DNA of 64,000 nucleotides from Rhizobium sp. 11515TR (GTDB taxonomy: Bacteria > Pseudomonadota > Alphaproteobacteria > Rhizobiales > Rhizobiaceae). Positions 1 to 7,546 of the stretch are shown one piece after another. How positions within the stretch are numbered: position 1 is the first letter of the stretch; each line of letters starts with the position of its first letter. The notes under the pieces are model-generated. The model was not told the origin of the DNA. It ran no database searches and saw only the letters and a list, made by a program, of their open reading frames with translations. The position numbers and the translations under genes were made by a program. The DNA lies in the NCBI RefSeq assembly GCF_002277895.1, contig NZ_CP022999.1, positions 1,240,001-1,304,000 of the forward strand. Reading direction: 5' to 3'.

Positions 1-1095
1 CCGATCCCCGCGGATGTCTATGCGCGGTACAGGGCAATTGCCGGCTCCTATCGCGAGAGGGCAAGCGCCATCATGCTGGGTGCGGCGCATCTGGCACGGC
101 AGATGTTGTGGCAGGAAATGTACTGGCCGGAGACCTTTGCGGCGGCCAGCGCCTATCTCGCCACACCGCAATATTGGGCGTTCCGCCTGTCAGGCGTGCT
201 GGCGAGCGAAGTGACGAGCCTTGCGGCGCAGTCTCATCTGTGGGCATCGGCCGACAGCCGGCCGGCCTCGCTCGTTGCAAACCGCGGATGGCAGCGTCTC
301 ATGCCGCCGATGCGGCGAGCGTGGGAAGCACTTGGTCTGTTGAAGCCCGAGCTCGCCAGACGCAGCGGCCTGAAGGCGACGACGCGCATCCTGTGCGGCG
401 TGCACGATTCCTCGGCCAATCTATACCGCTATCAGGCGGCCGATCTTTCCGATTTTACCGTTGTCTCCACAGGTACCTGGATCGTTGCATTGAGCGACCG
501 CGGCGATGTCGATTTCAGCGTCGAGCGACCCGGCCATTCCTGCAATGCCGATGTCTTCGGCAACCCGACGCCGGGTATGCTGACCATGGGTGGCCGGGAA
601 TTTTCGACCGTCGCCGCAAAGGCTTTCGGCCCCGCCTCGTTGCAGGCCCTTCGGATGATCGTGGCGTCAGGTACCTTTGCACTGCCGACATTCGGCTCGG
701 ACGACGGGCTCTTTCCCGGCACGGCCCATCGCGGCCGTCTTGAAGGCCCGCTTGCGGAGGAGGAAGACGTCCGGTTCACGCTCGCAGTGCTCTATTCGGC
801 GCTGCTGACCGCGGCCTGCATTCAGGACCTTCCGCCCACAGAGACGGTGGTGCTGGACGGCAATTTCGTCGTCGATCCCCTTTATGGCGCCATCGTTGCG
901 GCCTTCCTGCGTGATCGACGCGTGCTCGTCAGCCGCAGCACGACCGGAACGGCGACGGGCGCCGCCATGCTGGCATCCCATGAAATGCGTGCGTCACCTG
1001 CAGCGCTGGCGGCCGAAGCACCCGATATCTCCGGCCTTCCCGAACTTTCATCCTACCGGCAACGCTGGCAAACCCTGATCAAGACAATGGAGTGA
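1..1095 (+). CDS. FGGY-family carbohydrate kinase, C-terminal part (start outside window)
   Basis: The frame is open from the first base, so the N-terminus lies upstream; 364 codons are visible. FGGY kinases phosphorylate sugars or polyols in the cytoplasm with ATP. Visible family signatures are the GVHDSSANLYRY segment (about 397-432), the STGTW phosphate-binding motif (about 466-480) and the C-terminal LDGNFVVDPLYGAIVAAFL region followed by a glycine/alanine-rich TGTATGAAM loop. The stop is followed after 4 bases by a class II aldolase gene, the arrangement of fuculokinase/fuculose-phosphate aldolase or related kinase-aldolase pairs. The sugar cannot be told from this part alone; L-fuculose, L-ribulose or a tetronate are all possible. 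Confidence 0.85.
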   Translation, partial: PIPADVYARYRAIAGSYRERASAIMLGAAHLARQMLWQEMYWPETFAAASAYLATPQYWAFRLSGVLASEVTSLAAQSHLWASADSRPASLVANRGWQRLMPPMRRAWEALGLLKPELARRSGLKATTRILCGVHDSSANLYRYQAADLSDFTVVSTGTWIVALSDRGDVDFSVERPGHSCNADVFGNPTPGMLTMGGREFSTVAAKAFGPASLQALRMIVASGTFALPTFGSDDGLFPGTAHRGRLEGPLAEEEDVRFTLAVLYSALLTAACIQDLPPTETVVLDGNFVVDPLYGAIVAAFLRDRRVLVSRSTTGTATGAAMLASHEMRASPAALAAEAPDISGLPELSSYRQRWQTLIKTME

Positions 1096-1099
1096 GATC

Positions 1100-1792
1100 G
1101 TGACGACTTATGACGACAATGCCCTGCGCGAAGACATGGTGGCGATCTGCCGCCGGATGAACGCATCCGGCATCAACCAGGGAACGGCCGGCAACGTGTC
1201 GGTGCGGAATCCCAAGGGATTTCTGGTCACACCAACCTCTCTGCCCTACGACATGATGCAGCCAAAGGACCTGGTGCAGATGTATTTCGATGGCAGCTAC
1301 GAGGGTGAGCGCCGGCCATCGTCCGAGTGGCGGTTCCATCGCGATATTCTCGCATCTCGCAAGGATATCGAATGCGTGCTCCATTGCCACTCGGTCTATG
1401 CGACCACGCTTGCCGTGCATCACAAGACGATTCCGAGCTTTCATTATATGACGGGTGTCGCCGGCGGTACGACGATCCGCTGTGCGCGTTACGCCACCTT
1501 CGGCACGCAGGCTCTTTCCGATGCGGCGATCGAAGCGCTGCAGGACAGGCTTGCCTGCCTGCTCGGCCAGCACGGGCAGATCTCGCTCGGCAAGACGCCG
1601 GCCGCTGCCCTTGCGCTTGCCATCGAGGTCGAAACCCTCTCGCGCCTTTATGTGCAGGCGCTCACACTCGGCGAGCCGCCCATTCTCGATGACGAAGAGA
1701 TGGCACGCGTCATCCAGCAGATGAAGAACATGAGCTATGGACAGGCACCGGATCTGGATGGGGTCAACGATGTGGCAAAGCGACGGCAGTAA
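1100..1792 (+). CDS. Class II aldolase/adducin family protein (L-fuculose-phosphate aldolase-like)
   Basis: 230 residues, the usual length for FucA/AraD-type enzymes, which cleave or epimerise sugar phosphates using a metal ion. Seen: GNVSVR near residue 34, the TPTSLPY phosphate-binding loop, SSEWRFH carrying the catalytic-type Glu, HCHS supplying two metal-binding histidines, and a later QHGQ motif for the third histidine. The start is GTG, preceded by GGAGTGAGA that overlaps the end of the kinase gene, so the two genes are very probably co-translated. The pair would phosphorylate a ketose and split it to dihydroxyacetone phosphate and an aldehyde; substrate is inferred, not shown. Confidence 0.85.
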   Translation: MTTYDDNALREDMVAICRRMNASGINQGTAGNVSVRNPKGFLVTPTSLPYDMMQPKDLVQMYFDGSYEGERRPSSEWRFHRDILASRKDIECVLHCHSVYATTLAVHHKTIPSFHYMTGVAGGTTIRCARYATFGTQALSDAAIEALQDRLACLLGQHGQISLGKTPAAALALAIEVETLSRLYVQALTLGEPPILDDEEMARVIQQMKNMSYGQAPDLDGVNDVAKRRQ

Positions 1793-1876
1793 TCCCTAGC
1801 CGCCTTCAATCTTCACGCGAAGTCTTGACATGTATGCGACTGAGTAGCACCTTGGACGTCTGAAGGAGATTGTCCC

Positions 1877-2152
1877 GTGAGCGTGAAGTCGTCGATATCG
1901 TTGACCGATCAGCAGGATGCATTTGCCCGCTCGCTTGTCGAGACGGGCCGCTATTCCAGCCTGAGTTCGGTTCTCCAGCAGGGTCTGGAGCTGCTGCGAC
2001 AGAAAACGGAAGCGGAAGCGGCCGAGACGGAAGGGCTGCGCAGGCTCATTCAGCGCCGCGTCGACGGACCGAAGATCCCGGCTCAGGACATGGAGGAGCG
2101 AATCGAGAGCATGATCGAGCGCAAACGGCGAGCTCTCCGTGTGGAGCCTTGA
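1877..2152 (+). CDS. parD: ParD-type ribbon-helix-helix antitoxin
   Basis: 91 residues. The N-terminus (SSISLTDQQDAFARSLVETGRYSSLSSVLQQGLELL) is the RHH DNA-binding fold typical of ParD/CC2985 antitoxins; the charged C-terminal half (QKTEAEAAETEGLRRLIQ and beyond) is the toxin-wrapping region. The start is GTG at 1877 with an AAGGAGA ribosome site at 1863-1869. A TTGACA hexamer at 1825-1830 may be the -35 box, but no good -10 is seen. The toxin gene overlaps the 3' end by 14 bases. Members autoregulate their promoter together with the toxin. Confidence 0.85.
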   Translation: MSVKSSISLTDQQDAFARSLVETGRYSSLSSVLQQGLELLRQKTEAEAAETEGLRRLIQRRVDGPKIPAQDMEERIESMIERKRRALRVEP

Positions 2153-2483
2153 ATATTCCAGGGATGCCGATCTCGATTTCGAACTGACCTTCGATCATCT
2201 ATTTGCGGCCTATCTCGATCTTGGAGACCCGTCCGGGGAAGCTCTGGAGCGCGCGGCCAGCCGTATTCGCGAACTCCGTCTGGAGATCGATCGGTTGGTC
2301 GAGACCCCATATATCGGAACATTGCGGCCGGATATCTATCCGGGCATCCGCTTCCTGCGGCGTGACAAGGCGGCCGTCTGGTTTCTGCCGATCGAGGAGA
2401 GCCGGACGATCGTCGTCGCGGCGATTTTCTTCGGCGGTCAGGATCATATCAGGCGGATGCTGGCGCGCATGCTGCAGCGATAA
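2139..2483 (+). CDS. parE: ParE-type toxin (RelE/ParE superfamily)
   Basis: 114 residues; overlaps the antitoxin gene by 14 bases and starts with GTG, giving MWSLEYSRDADLDFELTFDHL. The ETPYIGTLRPDIYPGIRFLRRDKAAVWFLP segment followed by IVVAAIFFGGQDHIRRM is the conserved core of ParE toxins, which in characterised members poison DNA gyrase; other superfamily members are mRNA interferases. The length is normal and the frame is intact, so the pair looks functional. Translational coupling to the antitoxin is expected from the overlap. Confidence 0.85.
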   Translation: MWSLEYSRDADLDFELTFDHLFAAYLDLGDPSGEALERAASRIRELRLEIDRLVETPYIGTLRPDIYPGIRFLRRDKAAVWFLPIEESRTIVVAAIFFGGQDHIRRMLARMLQR

Positions 2484-2660
2484 TGCTCCAATCGTCCGCT
2501 CGAATGGGGTTTCCGACTTCGAGCCAAGCCATCTCTTATCGGTTGCGACCCATTGGCAGCGTCCTGATGCCACTTCGGCAATCTGTGTGTAATGTAGCCG
2601 CAATCTTTGGCTGTCAGTGGGGGCGAAGGATGGCAACCGCCGTTCTTAGGGGAAAAGTCA

Positions 2661-3335
2661 TTGCGAATTCTGCTGCTTGAGGATGAGCCCGAAATGGCCC
2701 GCGCGCTGCTTGAAGCGTTGCGACGCCGCGATGTGCTCGCCGACCATGTCCGGACGATTGCGGATGCCGATGCCATGGCCCGCGTCGGAACCTATGACGT
2801 CCTCGTGCTGGATCGTCGACTGCCTGACGGCGAAGGACTGGATCTCGTGGCGGCGCTGCGTCAGCGCAAGCATCCTGTCCCGATCCTCGTGCTGACGGCG
2901 CTTGGCAGCGTCGATCACCGCGTCGACGGGCTCGACAGCGGTGCCGACGACTATCTTGCCAAGCCTTTCGCGATCGAGGAGTTGCTGGCGCGCTTGAGAG
3001 CTCTCCAGAGACGGGGGCCGACAGTTTCCGACAGATATCTGACTTTCGGCAATCTGAGCGTCGATCCGAGGACCAATGAGATCTTCGTCGGCAGCGCGCT
3101 TATCGAGTTTCCGCGCCGCGAATATCTGGTGCTGGAGACGCTGATGCGCCGTCCGAACCGCATCGTGACGAGGCCGAGCCTGACCGAGGCCGTTTATGCC
3201 CTCGAGGACGAGATCGGATCGAACGCCCTGGATGCCCACATCTCACGCATTCGAAAGAAGCTGCTTCTGGCCGAGGCCACGGCCGAGATAAGAGCGGTGC
3301 GGAACATCGGCTATCTGATCCGGGCCAAGGCATGA
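2661..3335 (+). CDS. OmpR/PhoB-family response regulator
   Basis: 224 residues from a TTG start at 2661, chosen because AGGGGA lies just upstream and the receiver fold starts immediately (RILLLEDEPE). An upstream in-frame TTG at 2607 would add 18 non-homologous residues. Receiver: acidic pocket ED near residues 7-8, phosphoacceptor Asp51 in VLVLDRRLPDGEG, conserved Thr in LVLTALG, Lys in DDYLAKPF. The C-terminal winged helix (FPRREYLVLETLMRRPNRIVTR through DAHISRIRKKL and NIGYLIRA) is of the OmpR/PhoB type. The gene overlaps the histidine kinase gene by ATGA, so it is its cognate partner. The signal is unknown. Confidence 0.92.
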   Translation: MRILLLEDEPEMARALLEALRRRDVLADHVRTIADADAMARVGTYDVLVLDRRLPDGEGLDLVAALRQRKHPVPILVLTALGSVDHRVDGLDSGADDYLAKPFAIEELLARLRALQRRGPTVSDRYLTFGNLSVDPRTNEIFVGSALIEFPRREYLVLETLMRRPNRIVTRPSLTEAVYALEDEIGSNALDAHISRIRKKLLLAEATAEIRAVRNIGYLIRAKA

Positions 3336-4783
3336 ACGCGGAACGCAGCCGATCGTTACGCTGGGGGCTGATAAAGCGCCTGATCGCCTTGCAGGCCTTC
3401 CTCCTCGTTCTCTTCTTCGTCCTTCTCGTCGCCTGGCTCTGGATCATCAATCCGGAGCTGGAAGATGCCAATGAAGAGGCTGTCCGCGTTGTCGCCCAGC
3501 AGATTACAAGGGATGATGACGGCCAACTGCAGGTGGCGGAGACGCAGGAGGTAGTAGAGCTGAAGCAGCGTTATCCCGAACTCTGGTTCATGATCCGGGA
3601 CAGCAAGGGAATACTCTTTCAATATGGAGAGATACCGGCGGCCGCGTTCGATGAGAACTTCCCGTGGACGATCGATCGGGCAAGGGTGGAGGCTGGCAAT
3701 GGAGCACATGCTACCGTGGAGAACCGGGAGACCTCGGTCGGCAAGCTGCAGATTGTCGCGGCCACTGAGCGCGGCTTTGACAATGACGGCTTGAACGTGT
3801 GGATCAATATGCGGGTCGACGTTGCCAAAGGTCCCAATGGCGAAATCCATTGGCTCAACGTCTTGCCGGCTCTGGCATTCCTGATCTTCATCGGCGTCTT
3901 TCCCATACTGGCGGTGACCGGCGTGGCGACGCTTCTCGTCACGCCGCGTGCCGTCGGCCGGTCGCTGAGCGGGCTGGTGGAGACGGCAACCCAGGCGCAG
4001 GCGATCGACTTCGACAGCCGTTCGGCCCGCCTCGAGCGCTCGAAGGTGCCGACCGAGATCATCCCTCTGGTCGATGCGTTTAACCATGCCCTCTCAAAGC
4101 TGGATGAAGGGTATAACAGGCACAATCGCTTTCTTGCCGATGCCGCCCATGAGCTGCGGACGCCGATCGCGATTGCACGGACGCGAGCGGACCTTCTCCC
4201 CGAGGCCGAAGTCAGCCAGCAGGTGCGTGATGATATCGACCGGCTATCCCGCGTCGCCCATCAACTCCTGGAGATGCAGGCGATCGGCGCGGTAGAATTG
4301 CGTGCGGAGAAGAAGGATCTGAATGTGCTGGTCGAAAACATCGCCGCCGATGTCGCCCCGATTGTGATGGATGCCGGCTATGATTTCGACTTCGAGCCGA
4401 GCTCCGAAGAAGCAGTCTTCGTGATCCAGACCTCGACGATCGAAATGGCGGTTGTCAACCTGATCCGGAACGCGATCGATCACGCCGGTGGAAAGGGCTC
4501 GATCATCGTCCGCGTTAGCGCCGATGGCGCGATCGATGTCTGCGACGAAGGTCCCGGCATACCGCTGGCGGAGCGCGATCGCGTCTTCGAGCCGTTCCGC
4601 CGCATCAACGCCAGCTCGTCCGGTGCCGGTCTGGGATTGAACCTGGTAAAAAAGGCGGCCGAGCTCCACGGCGGGCGAGTTTCGTTCCCAGACATCGGCT
4701 GCGGTTTTTGCGTCCGCCTGCAGATCGGTTCCATCCCGCCGACTGTCGTAGTCGCAGACATGGGCTGGCGGCAGAAGCCGTAA
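3332..4783 (+). CDS. Membrane sensor histidine kinase
   Basis: 483 residues. TM1 is about residues 17-38, followed by a periplasmic sensor of about 140 residues, TM2 about 177-203 and a HAMP-like linker. The H-box FLADAAHELRTPIA places the phosphorylated His at residue 273; the N-box is NLIRNAIDHA (about 377), the G1 box is CDEGPGIP and the G2 box is GAGLGLNLVKKAAELHGG. All catalytic boxes are intact. It starts inside the stop of the response-regulator gene. The organisation resembles QseC/PmrB/TctE-type kinases; the ligand cannot be inferred from the periplasmic region. Confidence 0.92.
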   Translation: MNAERSRSLRWGLIKRLIALQAFLLVLFFVLLVAWLWIINPELEDANEEAVRVVAQQITRDDDGQLQVAETQEVVELKQRYPELWFMIRDSKGILFQYGEIPAAAFDENFPWTIDRARVEAGNGAHATVENRETSVGKLQIVAATERGFDNDGLNVWINMRVDVAKGPNGEIHWLNVLPALAFLIFIGVFPILAVTGVATLLVTPRAVGRSLSGLVETATQAQAIDFDSRSARLERSKVPTEIIPLVDAFNHALSKLDEGYNRHNRFLADAAHELRTPIAIARTRADLLPEAEVSQQVRDDIDRLSRVAHQLLEMQAIGAVELRAEKKDLNVLVENIAADVAPIVMDAGYDFDFEPSSEEAVFVIQTSTIEMAVVNLIRNAIDHAGGKGSIIVRVSADGAIDVCDEGPGIPLAERDRVFEPFRRINASSSGAGLGLNLVKKAAELHGGRVSFPDIGCGFCVRLQIGSIPPTVVVADMGWRQKP

Positions 4784-4931
4784 GTGCCGGGCTGAAACGG
4801 CATGTGCCAGCTATTGCCGCGCAAAATCCTGAAACTGTTTTCATTTTCACAAGCGATCGGGGCTCGGATATTCGATTTTCCGAAGCCGGGTTCCCTGATA
4901 GGGTCCGGAAGAGACACCAACGGGATAGGGC

Positions 4932-5597
4932 ATGTTGAAACTTCTCTTGTCGGCTTTGCTCTTCCTGGCGGCTGTCTGCACCTCTTTTCTTGCCTTCGGC
5001 GATACAATGGACCTTCGACTGCACAAGGCCGCCGCGACGAACGACATCGCGGCCATTCAACAATTGCTCGATAGCGGCGCCGCCATCGAGGCGCGGGATG
5101 CAAAAGGCGCGACGCCGCTGCTGGTCGCGACACACGGCAACAGGGTGGAGGCCGCGCGAGCGCTGATAGAGGCGGGTGCCGACGTCAACGCCAAGGACAA
5201 TATCGAGGACAGCCCTTATCTTTATGCCGGCGCTCGCGGCCATCTGGATATTCTCAAGCTGACGCTTGCCCATGGGGCGGATCTCAAGAGCATCAACCGC
5301 TATGGCGGCACGGCGCTTATTCCCGCCGCCGAACGCGGTCACGTCGAAACCGTCGACACGTTGATCAAGGCGGGTATCGATGTCGATCACGTCAACCGGT
5401 TGGGGTGGACGGCCCTGATCGAGGCCGTCATTCTCGGCGATGGCGGTTCGCGTCATGTTGAGATCGTCAGGCTGTTGATAGATGCCGGCGCAAACGTCGA
5501 TCTGGCCGACAATGATGGCGTGACACCGCTGCGGCATGCCCGCAGTCGCGGTCATGCCGAGATCGTGAAATTACTGGAGGCGGTGGGGGCGACGTAA
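4932..5597 (+). CDS. Ankyrin-repeat protein with signal peptide
   Basis: 221 residues. Residues 1-23 (MLKLLLSALLFLAAVCTSFL) form a Sec-type signal peptide, so the protein is probably periplasmic or secreted. The rest is about six ankyrin repeats with typical phrases such as GATPLLVATHGNRVEAARAL, IEAGADVNAKDN, NRLGWTALIEAV and DNDGVTPLRHARSRGHAEIV, which mediate protein-protein contacts. The start has a weak ribosome site (GGGATAGGGC). It sits alone between the two-component system and the ureidoglycine aminohydrolase gene; no partner is evident. Similar short periplasmic ankyrin proteins are common in rhizobia and their roles are mostly unknown. Confidence 0.85.
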   Translation: MLKLLLSALLFLAAVCTSFLAFGDTMDLRLHKAAATNDIAAIQQLLDSGAAIEARDAKGATPLLVATHGNRVEAARALIEAGADVNAKDNIEDSPYLYAGARGHLDILKLTLAHGADLKSINRYGGTALIPAAERGHVETVDTLIKAGIDVDHVNRLGWTALIEAVILGDGGSRHVEIVRLLIDAGANVDLADNDGVTPLRHARSRGHAEIVKLLEAVGAT

Positions 5598-5686
5598 CGA
5601 GACGTTCCGACTTCCGGCGCTATGCAATACCACGGGGAGGCATATGCCTCAGCCTCCCGAAACGATGAGAATGAAGGGCTTGGACA

Positions 5687-6523
5687 ATGGAAAGAAAATA
5701 CTACTCCTCTCTTGGCGGCCATCCGCCGCAGAGCGACTTGCTGACGGGGCGCGCCGTATTCACGGAGGCCTATGCGGTCATCCCCAAGGGAGTGATGCAG
5801 GACATCGTCACGAGCTATCTGCCCTTCTGGAACGATACGCGCTGCTGGGTGATCGCAAGGCCGCTCTCGGGGTTTGCCGAGACCTTTTCGCAATATGTCA
5901 TGGAAGTGGCGCCGGGCGGTGGCAGTGATCGTCCGGAGCAGGATGCCGAGGCCGAAGGCGTGTTGTTCGTTGTCGACGGCGAGATCGAACTCACCTTGCC
6001 TTCCGGCAAGCATCTTCTCCAGCCGGGCGGCTATGCTTTCCTGCCGCCAGGCCTGAAATGGTCGCTGCACAACCGCTCCGGAGCTCATGCCCGCTTCCAT
6101 TGGGTACGCAAGGCATATGAGGCTGTCGAGGGGCTGGCTCATCCGGAGGCGCTCATCTTGAACGAGAAGGATATTGCGCCGTCCGCCATGCCGGGCACGG
6201 GAGGCGGCTGGGCAACGACCCGCTTCGTCGATCCGTCCGATCTGCGGCACGACATGCACGTGACGATCGTCACTCTCCAACCCGGTGCCGTCATTCCCTT
6301 CGCGGAGACCCATGTCATGGAGCACGGCCTCTATGTGCTGGAAGGCAAGGCCGTCTATCGCTTGAACCAGGATTGGGTCGAAGTCGAGGCCGGCGACTTC
6401 ATGTGGTTGCGCGCCTTTTGCCCGCAGGCGTGCTATGCTGGCGGTCCAGGTCCGTTCCGCTACCTGCTCTACAAGGACGTCAATCGCCATATGGCGCTTC
6501 GTCCCTTCGGTGCGCGCCGTTAA
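5687..6523 (+). CDS. allE: (S)-ureidoglycine aminohydrolase (bicupin)
   Basis: 278 residues, matching the family length. This Mn-dependent cytoplasmic enzyme of purine/allantoin breakdown releases ammonia from (S)-ureidoglycine to give (S)-ureidoglycolate. Two cupin barrels are visible: an N-terminal one around EAEGVLFVVDGEIELTL and a C-terminal one carrying the metal ligands in ETHVMEHGLYVLEGKAVYRL (Glu207, His209, His213) and Gln247 in CPQACY. All four ligands are present. No other purine-catabolism gene is adjacent, so it is a stand-alone gene here. The ATG at 5687 was chosen as it begins the conserved MERKYY N-terminus. Confidence 0.88.
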   Translation: MERKYYSSLGGHPPQSDLLTGRAVFTEAYAVIPKGVMQDIVTSYLPFWNDTRCWVIARPLSGFAETFSQYVMEVAPGGGSDRPEQDAEAEGVLFVVDGEIELTLPSGKHLLQPGGYAFLPPGLKWSLHNRSGAHARFHWVRKAYEAVEGLAHPEALILNEKDIAPSAMPGTGGGWATTRFVDPSDLRHDMHVTIVTLQPGAVIPFAETHVMEHGLYVLEGKAVYRLNQDWVEVEAGDFMWLRAFCPQACYAGGPGPFRYLLYKDVNRHMALRPFGARR

Positions 6524-6606
6524 GCTACGCGTTTTTGCGGCAAGCTCGGCGCCTATGGCGCCGGCTTAGGGTCATCGATACGGCCGGTCGTCAGCTTGCC
6601 GTCGCA

Positions 6607-7424
6607 TCAGTTCGTGAGGCGCACGGCATCGCCGTCGGCCGAGGAGCATTGCGACGAGATCGTATAGAAAAAGTCCTGTCGATCCCAACCGCCGCCATCT
6701 TCCCAGGCGTGCTTTTGTGCGGCCCGGCAGCCGAAATAGTTCTCGATCGGCAAGGTGACGCCCTTTGGAAGTTGGCTACCGTCGACGAAGAGATAATTCG
6801 ACGTATTCGGATCATCCGTCCGCAGGGCCAGATCGTATTTTGTGCCGGCCGAGTTCTTGCTGTTGCAGTTCACGGCGTTGTTGTTCGAGATGGACGCGGC
6901 CTTGCCAAGCGGACAGCCATCATCTTTGACGTCCATCTGCAGTACGAGCTTGGTATATTGGCCTAGCGTAATCGGGCCGGACGGGACGGCCGTCATGGTG
7001 CCCTGGCCATCGTTGTTATGGGTTGTCGGCTGATAGGTTACGGTGCCGACCACGGTTTCGGCCGTTGCATTGGGTCTGACGACACGGATCGTGATGACTT
7101 TGTAGTACCACCCCTGCGCCTGTGTCGGGGTGATGGTCACGATGTCAGGCTTTGCCGGCGCCGTGGCTTGGGAGTTCACGCCGATGTCGAAGCTGTTGAT
7201 ATCGACGATGCGCATCAGGTTTGTCGGCACCGCTCCGGTCAAATTGACCGAAAGGATGCGTCCGTTTGCCGTGATAATATAGCTGAGGTTGGCAGGTGTC
7301 GTGTCCGCGTAGGCGGTGATGAAGCGTGTGGCTTCTGCCTGCGACGCGCTTTAGGCGACAGGCGATCGCGGCGCTCCACCATGGGTGCTGCAAGCATCCG
7401 AATTTACTTACGGAAATTCTTCAT
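6607..7424 (-). pseudogene. Remnant of a TadE/TadG-like pilus assembly protein gene
   Basis: On the minus strand a frame open from just after a TAA (near 7352) to 6607 encodes a protein ending HAWEDGGGWDRQDFFYTIS...C, with LRTDDPNTSNYLFVDGSQLPKGV before it; this is the C-terminal part of alpha-proteobacterial TadG-like secreted pilus proteins. The frame has no ATG and lacks the N-terminal membrane anchor. About 70 bases further upstream ATGAAGAATTTCCGTAAG (start 7424) is followed at once by a stop and looks like the original start, so a large internal segment is deleted. No other tad gene is present. A downstream TTG (7242) could start a 211-residue product but with no signal or anchor. Confidence 0.65.
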
Positions 7425-7467
7425 GACCGGTACTGATGCGCAATTCTTCGATACAACCTTAGAATAA

Positions 7468-7487
7468 CGGGAAAGTAAGCTTTCCCG
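7468..7487. repeat. Perfect inverted repeat upstream of the GINT-like gene
   Basis: CGGGAAAG (7468-7475), a 4-base loop TAAG and CTTTCCCG (7480-7487). It lies 60 bases upstream of the ATG at 7547 and 44 bases from the presumed old tadG start. There is no T-run on either side, so it may be an operator or an mRNA hairpin rather than a terminator. Confidence 0.45.
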
Positions 7488-7546
7488 AATAAATGTAGTT
7501 CCCATGCCTCAGAAGGTTCGCCGATGCTGCGGCGGATGGGAGCGTC

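Noticed and set aside
6542..6568. Hairpin AAGC...GGCGCC/GGCGCC...GCTT after the ureidoglycine aminohydrolase gene as a terminator
   Set aside because: One base is bulged and there is no T-run on the plus strand; too weak to list as a feature.
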